A DNA stretch of 12,856 bases from CAYWMP01 sp964459445. GTDB taxonomy: Bacteria; Desulfobacterota; DSM-4660; Desulfatiglandales; HGW-15. The stretch lies in assembly GCA_964459445.1 (NCBI GenBank), contig CAYWMP010000170.1, positions 1 to 12,856 on the forward strand, given 5' to 3'. Below the pieces are notes generated by a model. It was not told where the DNA came from. It did not search any database and was given only the letters and a program-made list of their open reading frames with translations. Positions 7,160 through 12,856 of this stretch are shown here, piece by piece. The position numbers and the translations under genes are program-made. The first letter of the stretch is position 1; every line of letters starts with the position of its first letter.

Positions 7160-8644
7160 ATGCGTAGAAGTTCAAGAAGCGGTATAGGCACAACGGCAGG
7201 CTTCGGGTTAAGCGCCTTTTCGAGGGATGAAATGGATTCTATCCACTATGCCACCCTGCAAATCCTTCAAGACACCGGCATCAAGGTTTTGAACGAGGAG
7301 GCCCTGGAGGTCTTTCACGGGGGCGGCGCGTCGGTTGAGCGTTTTGAAGACTACGGCATCGTCAAACTTCCCTCCTATATGGTGGAGCAATGCACCTTTT
7401 TTGCACCCAGGACCACTGTTTATGATGCGCGCAATGAGAATGATGATTACGTGGCTGAACCGAATCGGGTTGGATTTACCACCTTTGGCGGCTGTATCAA
7501 CGTCATAGACCCGTTCACACGGGAGGTGCGGCCTTCAACCAAAAAGGATTGCGCTGACATTGCCCGGATGTGCGACTATCTGGATGAAATATCCGTCGTT
7601 GAACGGACGGCCAATGCAACGGATTCTCTGGAAGGGGTCCAATCGGTCAACAATCTCGAGGCACTTCTAAATAATACCGGAAAGCACATTATAGTCGGTG
7701 CGGATTCGCTAAGGGCCTTGCAAGTGATGACCGAGATGGGCGCGCTCTGCGCCGGCGGGGAAGATAACTTCAGGAAACGGCCCCTTTTTTCCGTTATTGT
7801 TTGTCCCTTAAGTCCCCTTACGATCGCCGATAAAACCTGCCGGGTGATCATGGAGGCGGCCAGGCTGGGATTGGGGCTCATCATTCTGCCCATGGCCCTG
7901 TCAGGGGGCACGTCCTCTGCGACGCTGGCAGGGACACTGGCCACCCACAACGCCGAGGTATTAGCCACCATTGTCCTGGCCCAGCTTACGGCAAAGGGCA
8001 TTCCTTGCACCTATGGAAGCTCCAGCACAATTTTGGATCTCAGGTTTGGCACGTCGAGCATTGGCGCCCCGGAATACGGCATGATAAACGCCTCGGTGGC
8101 CAAGTTGGCCCAATACTACCGATTACCGTCCTTGGTGGGTGGAGGGGTTTCGGACAGCAAGGAACTCGATATGCAGTCTGGGTACGAGTTCTCCTTGAGC
8201 GCGGCATTCAGCGCTCTGTCCGGGGCGAATATTATTTTCGGATCGGGCGTGTTGGAACTGGGGATGACATTTGATTTTGCAAAACTCATCCTGGACGCGG
8301 AAATGATCAGGATGGTCCAGATCGCCGTAAAAGGCATTTCCATAAATGATGAGACACTGGCCATAGATGTGATCCATGAGGTTGGGCCTGGGGGGGCGTT
8401 TATTACCCATGAACACAGTTTTGGGGCCATGAAAGGTCAATCGCAATCCAAATTGTTTGACCGCCGGTCGCGCGAGGATTGGATGGAGATGACCGGAGGC
8501 GAAGGCATTGTAGAACGGGCCTATGAGACGGCAGTCGATATTATTCAAAATCACAAACCATCGGCGCTGCCCGAAGGGGCTTCCCAGGATATGAGAAAAA
8601 TGATTCAAGAGTTTGAAAAGGAGACGAAGAAGAATAAAGTGTGA
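7160..8644 (+). CDS. MttB-family (trimethylamine methyltransferase-like) corrinoid methyltransferase, non-pyrrolysine
   Basis: A 494-residue protein, the length of MttB (about 495) and MtgB-type enzymes. It is predicted to demethylate a quaternary or tertiary amine onto a corrinoid protein. MttB-family features are the N-terminal DEMDSIHYATLQILQDTGIKV block, an internal ILPMALSGGTSSATLAGTLA segment at about 250-270, and GGGVSDSKELDMQSGYE from G327, followed by FSALSGANIIFGSGVLELG. The reading frame contains no in-frame TAG, so it belongs to the large non-pyrrolysine group whose studied members act on glycine betaine, proline betaine, carnitine or gamma-butyrobetaine. A strong AGGAGGT ribosome binding site (7147-7153) fixes the ATG at 7160. 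It has its own promoter. The esterase gene probably follows within about 16 bp once the assembly gap is removed. The substrate is unknown. Confidence 0.92.
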   Translation: MRRSSRSGIGTTAGFGLSAFSRDEMDSIHYATLQILQDTGIKVLNEEALEVFHGGGASVERFEDYGIVKLPSYMVEQCTFFAPRTTVYDARNENDDYVAEPNRVGFTTFGGCINVIDPFTREVRPSTKKDCADIARMCDYLDEISVVERTANATDSLEGVQSVNNLEALLNNTGKHIIVGADSLRALQVMTEMGALCAGGEDNFRKRPLFSVIVCPLSPLTIADKTCRVIMEAARLGLGLIILPMALSGGTSSATLAGTLATHNAEVLATIVLAQLTAKGIPCTYGSSSTILDLRFGTSSIGAPEYGMINASVAKLAQYYRLPSLVGGGVSDSKELDMQSGYEFSLSAAFSALSGANIIFGSGVLELGMTFDFAKLILDAEMIRMVQIAVKGISINDETLAIDVIHEVGPGGAFITHEHSFGAMKGQSQSKLFDRRSREDWMEMTGGEGIVERAYETAVDIIQNHKPSALPEGASQDMRKMIQEFEKETKKNKV

Positions 8645-8658
8645 TCCATAATTTTTCG
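8604..8658. repeat. Left copy of a 55-bp perfect duplication flanking the N block
   Basis: These 55 bases, the 3' end of the MttB-type gene plus 14 bases, are identical to 8759-8813. They run exactly up to the first N. The natural reading is that two contigs ending in the same assembly overlap were scaffolded instead of merged, so this is not a biological repeat. Confidence 0.9.
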
Positions 8659-8758
8659 NNNNNNNNNNNNNNNNNNNNNNNNNNNNNNNNNNNNNNNNNN
8701 NNNNNNNNNNNNNNNNNNNNNNNNNNNNNNNNNNNNNNNNNNNNNNNNNNNNNNNNNN
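8659..8758. other. 100-base run of N (scaffold gap, probably artificial)
   Basis: Exactly 100 N characters, the placeholder length commonly used for gaps of unknown size. Both edges carry the same 55-bp sequence, which means the true gap is likely negative: the contigs overlap by 55 bp and about 155 bases of this window do not exist in the genome. Confidence 0.95.
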
Positions 8759-8813
8759 TTCAAGAGTTTGAAAAGGAGACGAAGAAGAATAAAGTGTGAT
8801 CCATAATTTTTCG
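8759..8813. repeat. Right copy of the 55-bp perfect duplication
   Basis: Identical to 8604-8658 and starting at the first base after the N block. It repeats the last 41 bases of the MttB-type gene including its stop codon, followed by 14 intergenic bases, and then continues directly into the esterase gene. Confidence 0.9.
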
Positions 8814-8815
8814 CT

Positions 8816-9706
8816 GTGGCTGAATACAATCAAAAAACAGACCGAAATAATGAAAAACGGATTCGGTCGGGCGGCCTGTCCCGCCGTTTCTATCTCCACC
8901 TTCCTCCGAGCAAGGATTCCACATACCCCCTACCACTCATGATTGCCCTTCACGGTCGACTCGATAACGCCAAGAAGATGATTCGGCAAACCCGATTCAA
9001 CCCCATTGCAGACCGGGAAGGGTTCGTGGTTGTCTACCCTGATGGGGTCAGGCGAAGTTGGGCGGACGGGCGAGGGATCACCCACGCCGACAGTTTGGGT
9101 ATCGATGATGTCGCGTTTATCGGGCAACTGATCGATGAATTAACCGATACTTACGCCATCGATCAAACAAGAATCTTTCTGGTGGGGCATTCCAATGGGG
9201 GCTTCATGGCTCTTCGCCTTGCGAATGAGCAAACGCATCGTTTTGCAGCGACGGCTATCGTATCAGCGTCCCTGTCATCATTTCTGGCTAAGCGCTTTAA
9301 ACCTGCAGGGCCCATCCCCATCCTTTTTGTTCACGGTACGGAGGATGAGATCATTCCCTATGGAGGCGGTTTCACGCCAAGCGGCTCCCCCACGATGCCG
9401 GTCGAAGAGGCGGCGAGAATCTGGGCTGAATTTAATGGGTGCGATGAAACTTCGTCGAGGGAACAGGTGCGCGGAAGAATAGGGGACCGGGGTGTGTTTG
9501 TGCGGACTTACGATTCCGAACTGAAAAACAGTCCCGTGGCGCTCTATAGAATCCAGGGCGGCGACCATGTTTGGCCGGATGATTGCGTTAACTCGGAAAA
9601 ATCGGACAAGGGTTCAAGGGGAAATGCCATTTGCCTCAGTGAAGAGATATGGGCCTTTTTTGCATCTGCCGCAAATCAGACCAGTCTCAAGCAGTCGAAG
9701 AGATGA
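8816..9706 (+). CDS. LpqC/PHB-depolymerase-like alpha/beta-hydrolase esterase
   Basis: Predicted serine esterase of 296 residues in the family of poly(3-hydroxybutyrate) depolymerases and feruloyl-type esterases (COG3509-like). The oxyanion segment MIALHG is at 42-47, the nucleophile S126 lies in GHSNGG, and the likely acid D177 in HGTEDEIIPY and histidine H251 in GGDHVWP complete the triad. The start is GTG 8816; an in-frame TAA at 8804-8806 excludes a longer protein. There is no good ribosome binding site, and the protein begins almost at the conserved core (GGLSRRFYLHLPP), without the signal peptide most relatives have. It is therefore either cytoplasmic or has lost its leader. After removing the assembly duplication it follows the MttB-type gene by about 16 bp, so it is probably co-transcribed. 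It may release an N-methylated compound from an ester, but that is speculation. Confidence 0.85.
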   Translation: MAEYNQKTDRNNEKRIRSGGLSRRFYLHLPPSKDSTYPLPLMIALHGRLDNAKKMIRQTRFNPIADREGFVVVYPDGVRRSWADGRGITHADSLGIDDVAFIGQLIDELTDTYAIDQTRIFLVGHSNGGFMALRLANEQTHRFAATAIVSASLSSFLAKRFKPAGPIPILFVHGTEDEIIPYGGGFTPSGSPTMPVEEAARIWAEFNGCDETSSREQVRGRIGDRGVFVRTYDSELKNSPVALYRIQGGDHVWPDDCVNSEKSDKGSRGNAICLSEEIWAFFASAANQTSLKQSKR

Positions 9707-10338
9707 TAAATGAAAAAAACCTCATACTTGAGTAAACACGACAACACCAACCCATTGCAATTGGTGCAAATACTACTCTCTTATGTCTGGTCTGGGCACG
9801 GTTGTTATCACTACATGATATCCAAAAGTCAAAGGAATCAAAAGACAGGGATATGACAGAGGCTATATCATTCCCGACGTTGAAGTCTCCTTCTTAAACC
9901 TGGCACTCCCTGATCTCGATTAACCTACTTTGCAAGCATGACCATCCTTTATTAGTTTACTTTTTTACCAGTACGCCCGCACTCGAGTTTTTATTTAATT
10001 ATTGAAGGATGTCCCCTTTTTCTTGGGCTGTCGTTGAATCCTTGAAGCCCCGGTAAGGGGCTCTCGTTCGCACGAAAACCCTTCGTGTTGAACACTTGGG
10101 ACGGTCTTTCTTCAGATAAACAGCTAAAGCTTCCCCCACGCTTTGAGGCAACGGAAATAGCACAAGTTGCTTTGGAAACTACCTCCCCTTCTTAAGCACG
10201 CTTGCCGGGCCAAACCTATGCGTGCTATGCTAGGTTTAATGTCACAAAGATGAGTCGGGCCTTTCACTCAACCACGCTTGATAGTGGACGGCTTACACAT
10301 AATGCTTTACTGTACTTGATTTGATAGGATCATTGAGA
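9707..10338. other. Long intergenic region with decayed recombinase sequence
   Basis: About 630 bases without an intact gene. The part from 9707 to 9990 has stops in all frames and I recognise nothing in it, including no terminator after the esterase. The part from 9999 to 10178 encodes, on the minus strand, a tyrosine-recombinase remnant (separate entry). A small inverted repeat AAACCTA/TAGGTTT at 10212-10237 and a CCAC/GTGG dyad near 10272-10287 lie between the remnant and the next gene. Confidence 0.6.
9999..10178 (-). pseudogene. Fragment of a tyrosine-type site-specific recombinase (phage/IS integrase)
   Basis: On the minus strand, 59 open codons between TAG (10179-10181) and TAA (9999-10001) encode a recognisable piece of a tyrosine recombinase: LPQSVGEALAVYLKKDRP followed by TRRVFVRTRAPYRGFKDS. 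This is the stretch between the first catalytic Arg/Lys region and the H-x-L-R-H box, where relatives read LP-VG-AL--YL---RP ... VF-R-RAP-RGF. The catalytic R, H-x-x-R and Tyr motifs are missing on both sides, and stop codons flank the fragment, so the gene is dead. I could not extend the match in other frames. It marks a former mobile element or integration module at the border between the catabolic cluster and the accessory genes downstream. Confidence 0.7.
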
Positions 10339-10575
10339 ATGAAAACCACACAGTACTTTGATTATACGAGGAAAAGAAAAGATCGAGCCCAAATCAAAGA
10401 AGCCTGGATAGATTTTGCTATTGAGAATCCCAAGAGAACTGAGATTCAATCAGACGGAAGAATCAGGAAATGGGCAAGGATAAGGGAGGCAAATAAATAC
10501 TTGAGGGTTATCCTGCTGGAAGATGGTGAAACAGTTCATAATGCCTTCTTTGATAGGTCTTACAAGGAGGACTAG
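10339..10575 (+). CDS. Small protein paired with DUF2283, candidate toxin of a TA-like unit
   Basis: A 78-residue basic protein starting at ATG 10339; the in-frame TTG at 10321 has poorer support, and AGGAT at 10326-10330 fits ATG 10339. Its sequence (YTRKRKDRAQIKEAWIDFAI, then DGRIRKWARI and a final HNAFFDRSYKE) looks like a small DUF4258-type or RelE-like beta-rich fold. The motif of predicted strands ending in a conserved HNAFFDR is typical of the hypothetical proteins found directly before DUF2283 genes. The stop is 3 bp before the next start, so the two are translated as a pair. Base composition is lower in GC than the catabolic genes, consistent with acquisition by transfer. Toxin function is inferred only from size, pairing and context. 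Confidence 0.7.
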   Translation: MKTTQYFDYTRKRKDRAQIKEAWIDFAIENPKRTEIQSDGRIRKWARIREANKYLRVILLEDGETVHNAFFDRSYKED

Positions 10576-10578
10576 GAT

Positions 10579-10785
10579 ATGAAAGTAAAATACTTTCCAG
10601 ACACCGACACTGCGCATCTTGAATTCATGGATAAGGATGTTTTTGAAACAAAGGAGATTAGTGAAAGCATTTATGTCGACTTAGATGAAAAGGGCAACCT
10701 TGTGAGCATGACAATCGAACATGCAAAAGTTAATGCAGGGCTGTGGGAGTTTTCCTATCAGGAAATGCTTACACAAACAGCTTAA
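10579..10785 (+). CDS. DUF2283 family small protein, candidate antitoxin partner
   Basis: A 68-residue acidic protein that fits DUF2283: it opens with MKVKYFPDTDTAHLEF and continues ESIYVDLDEKGNLVSMTIEHA, the diagnostic Y-D/P-x-T-D-x-x-x-x-x-F and D-x-x-G-x-L-V-x-x-x-I pattern of the family. Its ribosome binding site AAGGAGG (10564-10570) lies inside the end of the preceding gene, eight bases before the ATG, so the pair is coupled. DUF2283 has no proven biochemical role that I know of. Its usual genomic partner is a small basic protein like the one here, hence the antitoxin hypothesis. The family assignment is good; the function is inferred. Confidence 0.82.
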   Translation: MKVKYFPDTDTAHLEFMDKDVFETKEISESIYVDLDEKGNLVSMTIEHAKVNAGLWEFSYQEMLTQTA

Positions 10786-11038
10786 TGGGAAAGGGATCAT
10801 CCATAGCAGATGGTAATCTGCGGATTTCTCCTATTCCAACCGTGTATTCAACTCGAACCCCTTTGTCAAATCACTGCCACTCAAATACTGCCCTTCCATC
10901 TCCTGATGGGACAGGGCTTATCCCATTTGGAGACCTTCAGCTATCACCCGATCCACTTTTCGTAAACGGGCAACAAAAAGCCAAACCCTTTCCCTCAACA
11001 ACAGTCAAACGTCGACCCCTTATTATGGTTAAACTACC
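10786..11038. other. Intergenic region with two dyads upstream of the DNA methyltransferase
   Basis: This 253-bp stretch holds no gene I can support. It contains a long imperfect hairpin at 10899-10933 and a small dyad overlapping the methyltransferase start codon at 11025-11040. There is no clear ribosome binding site before ATG 11039. No promoter match was strong enough to list. Confidence 0.5.
10899..10933 (+). other. Imperfect hairpin in the leader of the DNA methyltransferase gene
   Basis: TCTCC (10899-10903) pairs with GGAGA (10929-10933), and ATGGGA (10906-10911) pairs with TCCCAT (10921-10926). A 2x2 internal loop (TG/TT) lies between the stems and the terminal loop is 9 nt. Eleven base pairs in total and no T-run. 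It could be an operator dyad or an RNA structure in the leader. The role is unknown. Confidence 0.4.
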
Positions 11039-11040
11039 AT
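11025..11040. promoter_or_regulatory. Dyad overlapping the methyltransferase start codon (possible operator)
   Basis: ATGGT (11025-11029) and ACCAT (11036-11040) form an inverted repeat with a 6-bp centre, and the right arm contains the first two bases of the ATG at 11039. Because the encoded protein carries ParB-like and HTH DNA-binding segments, this could be a site for autoregulation. The arms are only five bases, so chance is possible. Confidence 0.25.
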
Positions 11041-12526
11041 GGACAACGAATCCTATTTGACTGGGGCGGAAACGTCCCCAATCTGTTGCCTGACCTATGA
11101 CGCCGCCATCTACCCTCGGGGAGGGGAAAACAAAAAAACGGTCGATGCCTACGTGGAAGCCCTTAACGTGGGGGCCCGGTTTCCCCCCATTAAGATCCAG
11201 AAAGTCTTCAACTATCCAGATGGTAGAAATGGCAATGAAAAGACGGAAGCCACGCTAATCCTGGATGGTCTCCATCGCTTGCTTGCCTTTAAGGCATGCG
11301 GATTAAAAGAGATCCCTGCCGTTGAATGGAACAAGGAATCCCTTGATTATGAAAAGAATCGGATTCCTCTCCTGATGGAGGCAGCAAAGGCCAACATCAC
11401 CCACGGGGATCGCTTGAGCGCTAATGATAAAAAGCGGATTGCCAGGGACATAGCCATTTCAGACCCTGAGTGCAGGTGGACAGAAGCCGCCCTGGCAGAA
11501 AAGCTTGGGGTCATCCGCCAAACTGTCAACGTCTGGATCTCAGATATCCGCGCTCGGCAGAAATCAAGCCGAAACACAGTTATCCTCCGGCTGAACCGCC
11601 TTGGATGGACCCAGGAAAAGATCTCAGAAACAGTGGGGTTGAGCCAAAATCGTGTATCAGAGATTATCGGAAATGCCAATTTTGGCAATATCGATAATTT
11701 GCTCAACCAGGGCCATGACATGGATTACATCGCCCGGCACTACAACATGGACCTTGCCCTGGCCTGGGCATTACGGCTGAAAGGAAAAACGGACCGGGAA
11801 AAGTTCAAAGAGCTCGGCTGGGGGCTTCGCACCTGGGATCAATGGTATTTCAACGAATGCGATGAGCGCTTTGGTGATGACTGGCCGGGAAGAATACCTG
11901 CCCAGTTGGTAGCACATACACTGTTCTATTTTACAAAACCCGGACACCTTATTCTCGATCCCATGGCAGGGGGAGGTGTTGTTCCTGATGTATGCCTGGT
12001 CTTTGGCCGTAAATGCCTCTCCTTTGACCTTGCCCCTGGCGATAACCGCCCGGAAATCGAATCCCATTACTGGGACCCCGGTAACCTTGTATGGCCCGTT
12101 ACAAAAAAACCGGACCTGATCTTTTTTGATCCTCCATATTTTATGAAGAAGCAAAAAGAGTACAGCAAGTATGCACCCGGAACGACATCCCCGATATCAA
12201 GCTACACAAGGGAAGCCTACCTGAACTTCCTTGATGCCTTCTTCACCCTTGCCTATGAGAACTCAAAAAAGTCCACCAGACTGGCCTTTTTAAATGGAGA
12301 TTGGATCGATTTCGAATCCACGCCCGCGATGCAGGTTGCCCCTGACAAGGGCATAACGGTGTTTGACTACCACCGGCTTTTATCTGAATCGGGCTGGAAG
12401 GTTACATATCGCATCGAATGCCCATTATCCTCAGAGCGCTTCAATGGACTTCAGGTCCAGCGTATGCAGGAAAAGCGGATCCTCGGCACAGTCTCCCGCT
12501 ATCTGCTGATAGCCAAAAGAAAGTAG
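11039..12526 (+). CDS. ParB-like / HTH / DNA methyltransferase fusion (orphan modification enzyme)
   Basis: A 495-residue fusion. Residues about 10-105 form a ParB/Srx-like N-terminal domain with the LDGLHR box (D76, H79, R80). Two helix-turn-helix segments follow: WTEAALAEKLGVIRQTVNVW from residue 147 and GWTQEKISETVGLSQNRVSE from 189. The C-terminal part is a Rossmann methyltransferase with SAM motif I D307-P-M-A-G-G-G313 and catalytic D364-P-P-Y367, the signature of amino-group (N6-adenine or N4-cytosine) DNA methyltransferases. Only about 50 residues separate these motifs, so the target recognition domain is not between them; the HTH part may supply site choice. No restriction gene is adjacent. 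Such fusions are known mainly from phages and integrative elements. ATG 11039 has no clear ribosome binding site. The methyltransferase call is firm; base and target site are unknown. Confidence 0.87.
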   Translation: MDNESYLTGAETSPICCLTYDAAIYPRGGENKKTVDAYVEALNVGARFPPIKIQKVFNYPDGRNGNEKTEATLILDGLHRLLAFKACGLKEIPAVEWNKESLDYEKNRIPLLMEAAKANITHGDRLSANDKKRIARDIAISDPECRWTEAALAEKLGVIRQTVNVWISDIRARQKSSRNTVILRLNRLGWTQEKISETVGLSQNRVSEIIGNANFGNIDNLLNQGHDMDYIARHYNMDLALAWALRLKGKTDREKFKELGWGLRTWDQWYFNECDERFGDDWPGRIPAQLVAHTLFYFTKPGHLILDPMAGGGVVPDVCLVFGRKCLSFDLAPGDNRPEIESHYWDPGNLVWPVTKKPDLIFFDPPYFMKKQKEYSKYAPGTTSPISSYTREAYLNFLDAFFTLAYENSKKSTRLAFLNGDWIDFESTPAMQVAPDKGITVFDYHRLLSESGWKVTYRIECPLSSERFNGLQVQRMQEKRILGTVSRYLLIAKRK

Positions 12527-12532
12527 GAGTTC

Positions 12533-12780
12533 AGCCACTAAGCCACGAAAGCACAAAGCCCGCCCTGACGCGACGGGATATGGATATGCAACGGTCTTCA
12601 CCACTTATGAATGCTGCATTTTCCATCACTGTATCTCGACATTCCAGGTCTGGGCAAGGGGTTCAAGGGTTGATTGTTCACGCGGCGCAAGCGCCTGCGC
12701 TGCGCGAAAAAGTTTCTAACCTCTAAACCCTGAACCGATCACTTTAGGTATAATCTTAGTGCCTTTGTGACTTTGTGGCT
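12533..12780. repeat. 248-bp unit with 26-bp inverted ends made of 8-bp repeats
   Basis: The left end 12533-12558 and the reverse complement of the right end 12755-12780 match at 21 of 26 bases. Each arm is three imperfect copies of an 8-mer of the type CCACAAAG. Inside lies a second inverted repeat (GGTTCAAGGGTT at 12660-12671 against AACCCTGAACC at 12726-12736) and a GC-rich partly self-complementary core at about 12680-12706. No open frame of note is contained. The nested symmetrical build suggests a dispersed non-coding repeat or MITE-like element lying directly after the methyltransferase stop. Similar CACAAAG repeats occur in many anaerobe genomes, in my recollection. Confidence 0.6.
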
Positions 12781-12785
12781 CGTAT

Positions 12786-12815
12786 CTGACTACGCAACGC
12801 CGGAGTCAGTTTTTT
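12786..12815 (+). terminator. Possible intrinsic terminator
   Basis: CTGACT (12786-12791) pairs with AGTCAG (12804-12809) around a 12-nt loop and is followed at once by six T (12810-12815). The stem is short, so termination would be weak, but the T-run is in the right place. It lies beyond the repeat unit and about 260 bp after the methyltransferase stop. The last 40 bases of the window hold nothing I can name. Confidence 0.4.
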
Positions 12816-12856
12816 GATCAAACTGGCCGCTTCGGTGGACAGAGGCGGTGCTGAAC

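Noticed and set aside
7160..8644. Pyrrolysine (in-frame TAG) in the MttB-type protein
   Set aside because: The frame is open throughout with ordinary codons and the protein already has full MttB length.
8123..8899. Minus-strand open frames running through the N block
   Set aside because: They exist only because N codons are read as open; they lie antisense to the methyltransferase and esterase genes and across an assembly artefact.
10046..10062. Perfect hairpin AGCCCC-GGTAA-GGGGCT as a terminator
   Set aside because: No T-run follows on either strand, and the sequence is explained by the coding stretch R-A-P-Y-R-G-F of the recombinase remnant.
10743..11060. 105-codon frame between the DUF2283 gene and the methyltransferase
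   Set aside because: Overlaps both neighbours out of frame, has a proline/serine-rich non-protein-like translation and no ribosome binding site.
12418..12726. 102-codon plus-strand frame overlapping the methyltransferase end and the repeat
   Set aside because: Out of frame with the methyltransferase, no ribosome binding site, and its second half is repeat DNA.
1..12856. CRISPR array, tRNA or rRNA
   Set aside because: No regularly spaced repeats with unique spacers, and no tRNA or rRNA signature was recognised on either strand by eye.

Overview
The window looks like part of a chromosome from a strictly anaerobic bacterium, most likely a Desulfobacterota-type (deltaproteobacterial) sulfate reducer or syntroph, probably from a metagenome assembly. 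This is inferred from the gene content: a tungsten/molybdenum aldehyde:ferredoxin oxidoreductase with its own polyferredoxin, corrinoid-dependent methylamine-type methyltransferases without pyrrolysine, and a CCACAAAG-type short repeat that I associate with such genomes. No rRNA or tRNA is present to prove the taxonomy.

Bases 1-383 are a leader region with a folded inverted repeat and a promoter overlapped by a perfect palindromic GntR-type operator. Bases 384-6939 hold six co-directional genes: a GntR/FCD regulator, a 4Fe-4S polyferredoxin, an aldehyde ferredoxin oxidoreductase, a class III aminotransferase, an MtmB-family methyltransferase and a corrinoid protein. A second promoter (7069-7097) precedes an MttB-family methyltransferase (7160-8644). 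An LpqC/PHB-depolymerase-like esterase follows it. A block of 100 N lies between these last two genes and is flanked by two identical 55-bp sequences, so it is almost certainly an assembly join. In the real genome the esterase probably starts about 16 bp after the methyltransferase stop.

The gene set reads as a catabolic route for an unknown N-methylated compound. Two methyltransferases would move N-methyl groups onto the corrinoid protein. The freed primary amine would be transaminated to an aldehyde, which the tungsten enzyme would oxidise to an acid with electrons passing to the polyferredoxin. The regulator would sense the substrate or an intermediate. The most unusual part is the MtmB homologue. 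It has the length and C-terminal signature of monomethylamine methyltransferase, but leucine stands where pyrrolysine is expected and two further active-site polar residues also appear to be leucine. No gene for the second methyl transfer (corrinoid to tetrahydrofolate) or for a RamA-type corrinoid activator is in the window.

From about 9.7 kb on, the character changes to accessory DNA. There is a decayed tyrosine-recombinase fragment on the minus strand, a two-gene unit with a DUF2283 protein that resembles a toxin-antitoxin pair, an orphan ParB-like/HTH/DNA-methyltransferase fusion, and a roughly 250-bp repeat unit with 26-bp inverted ends built of 8-bp repeats.
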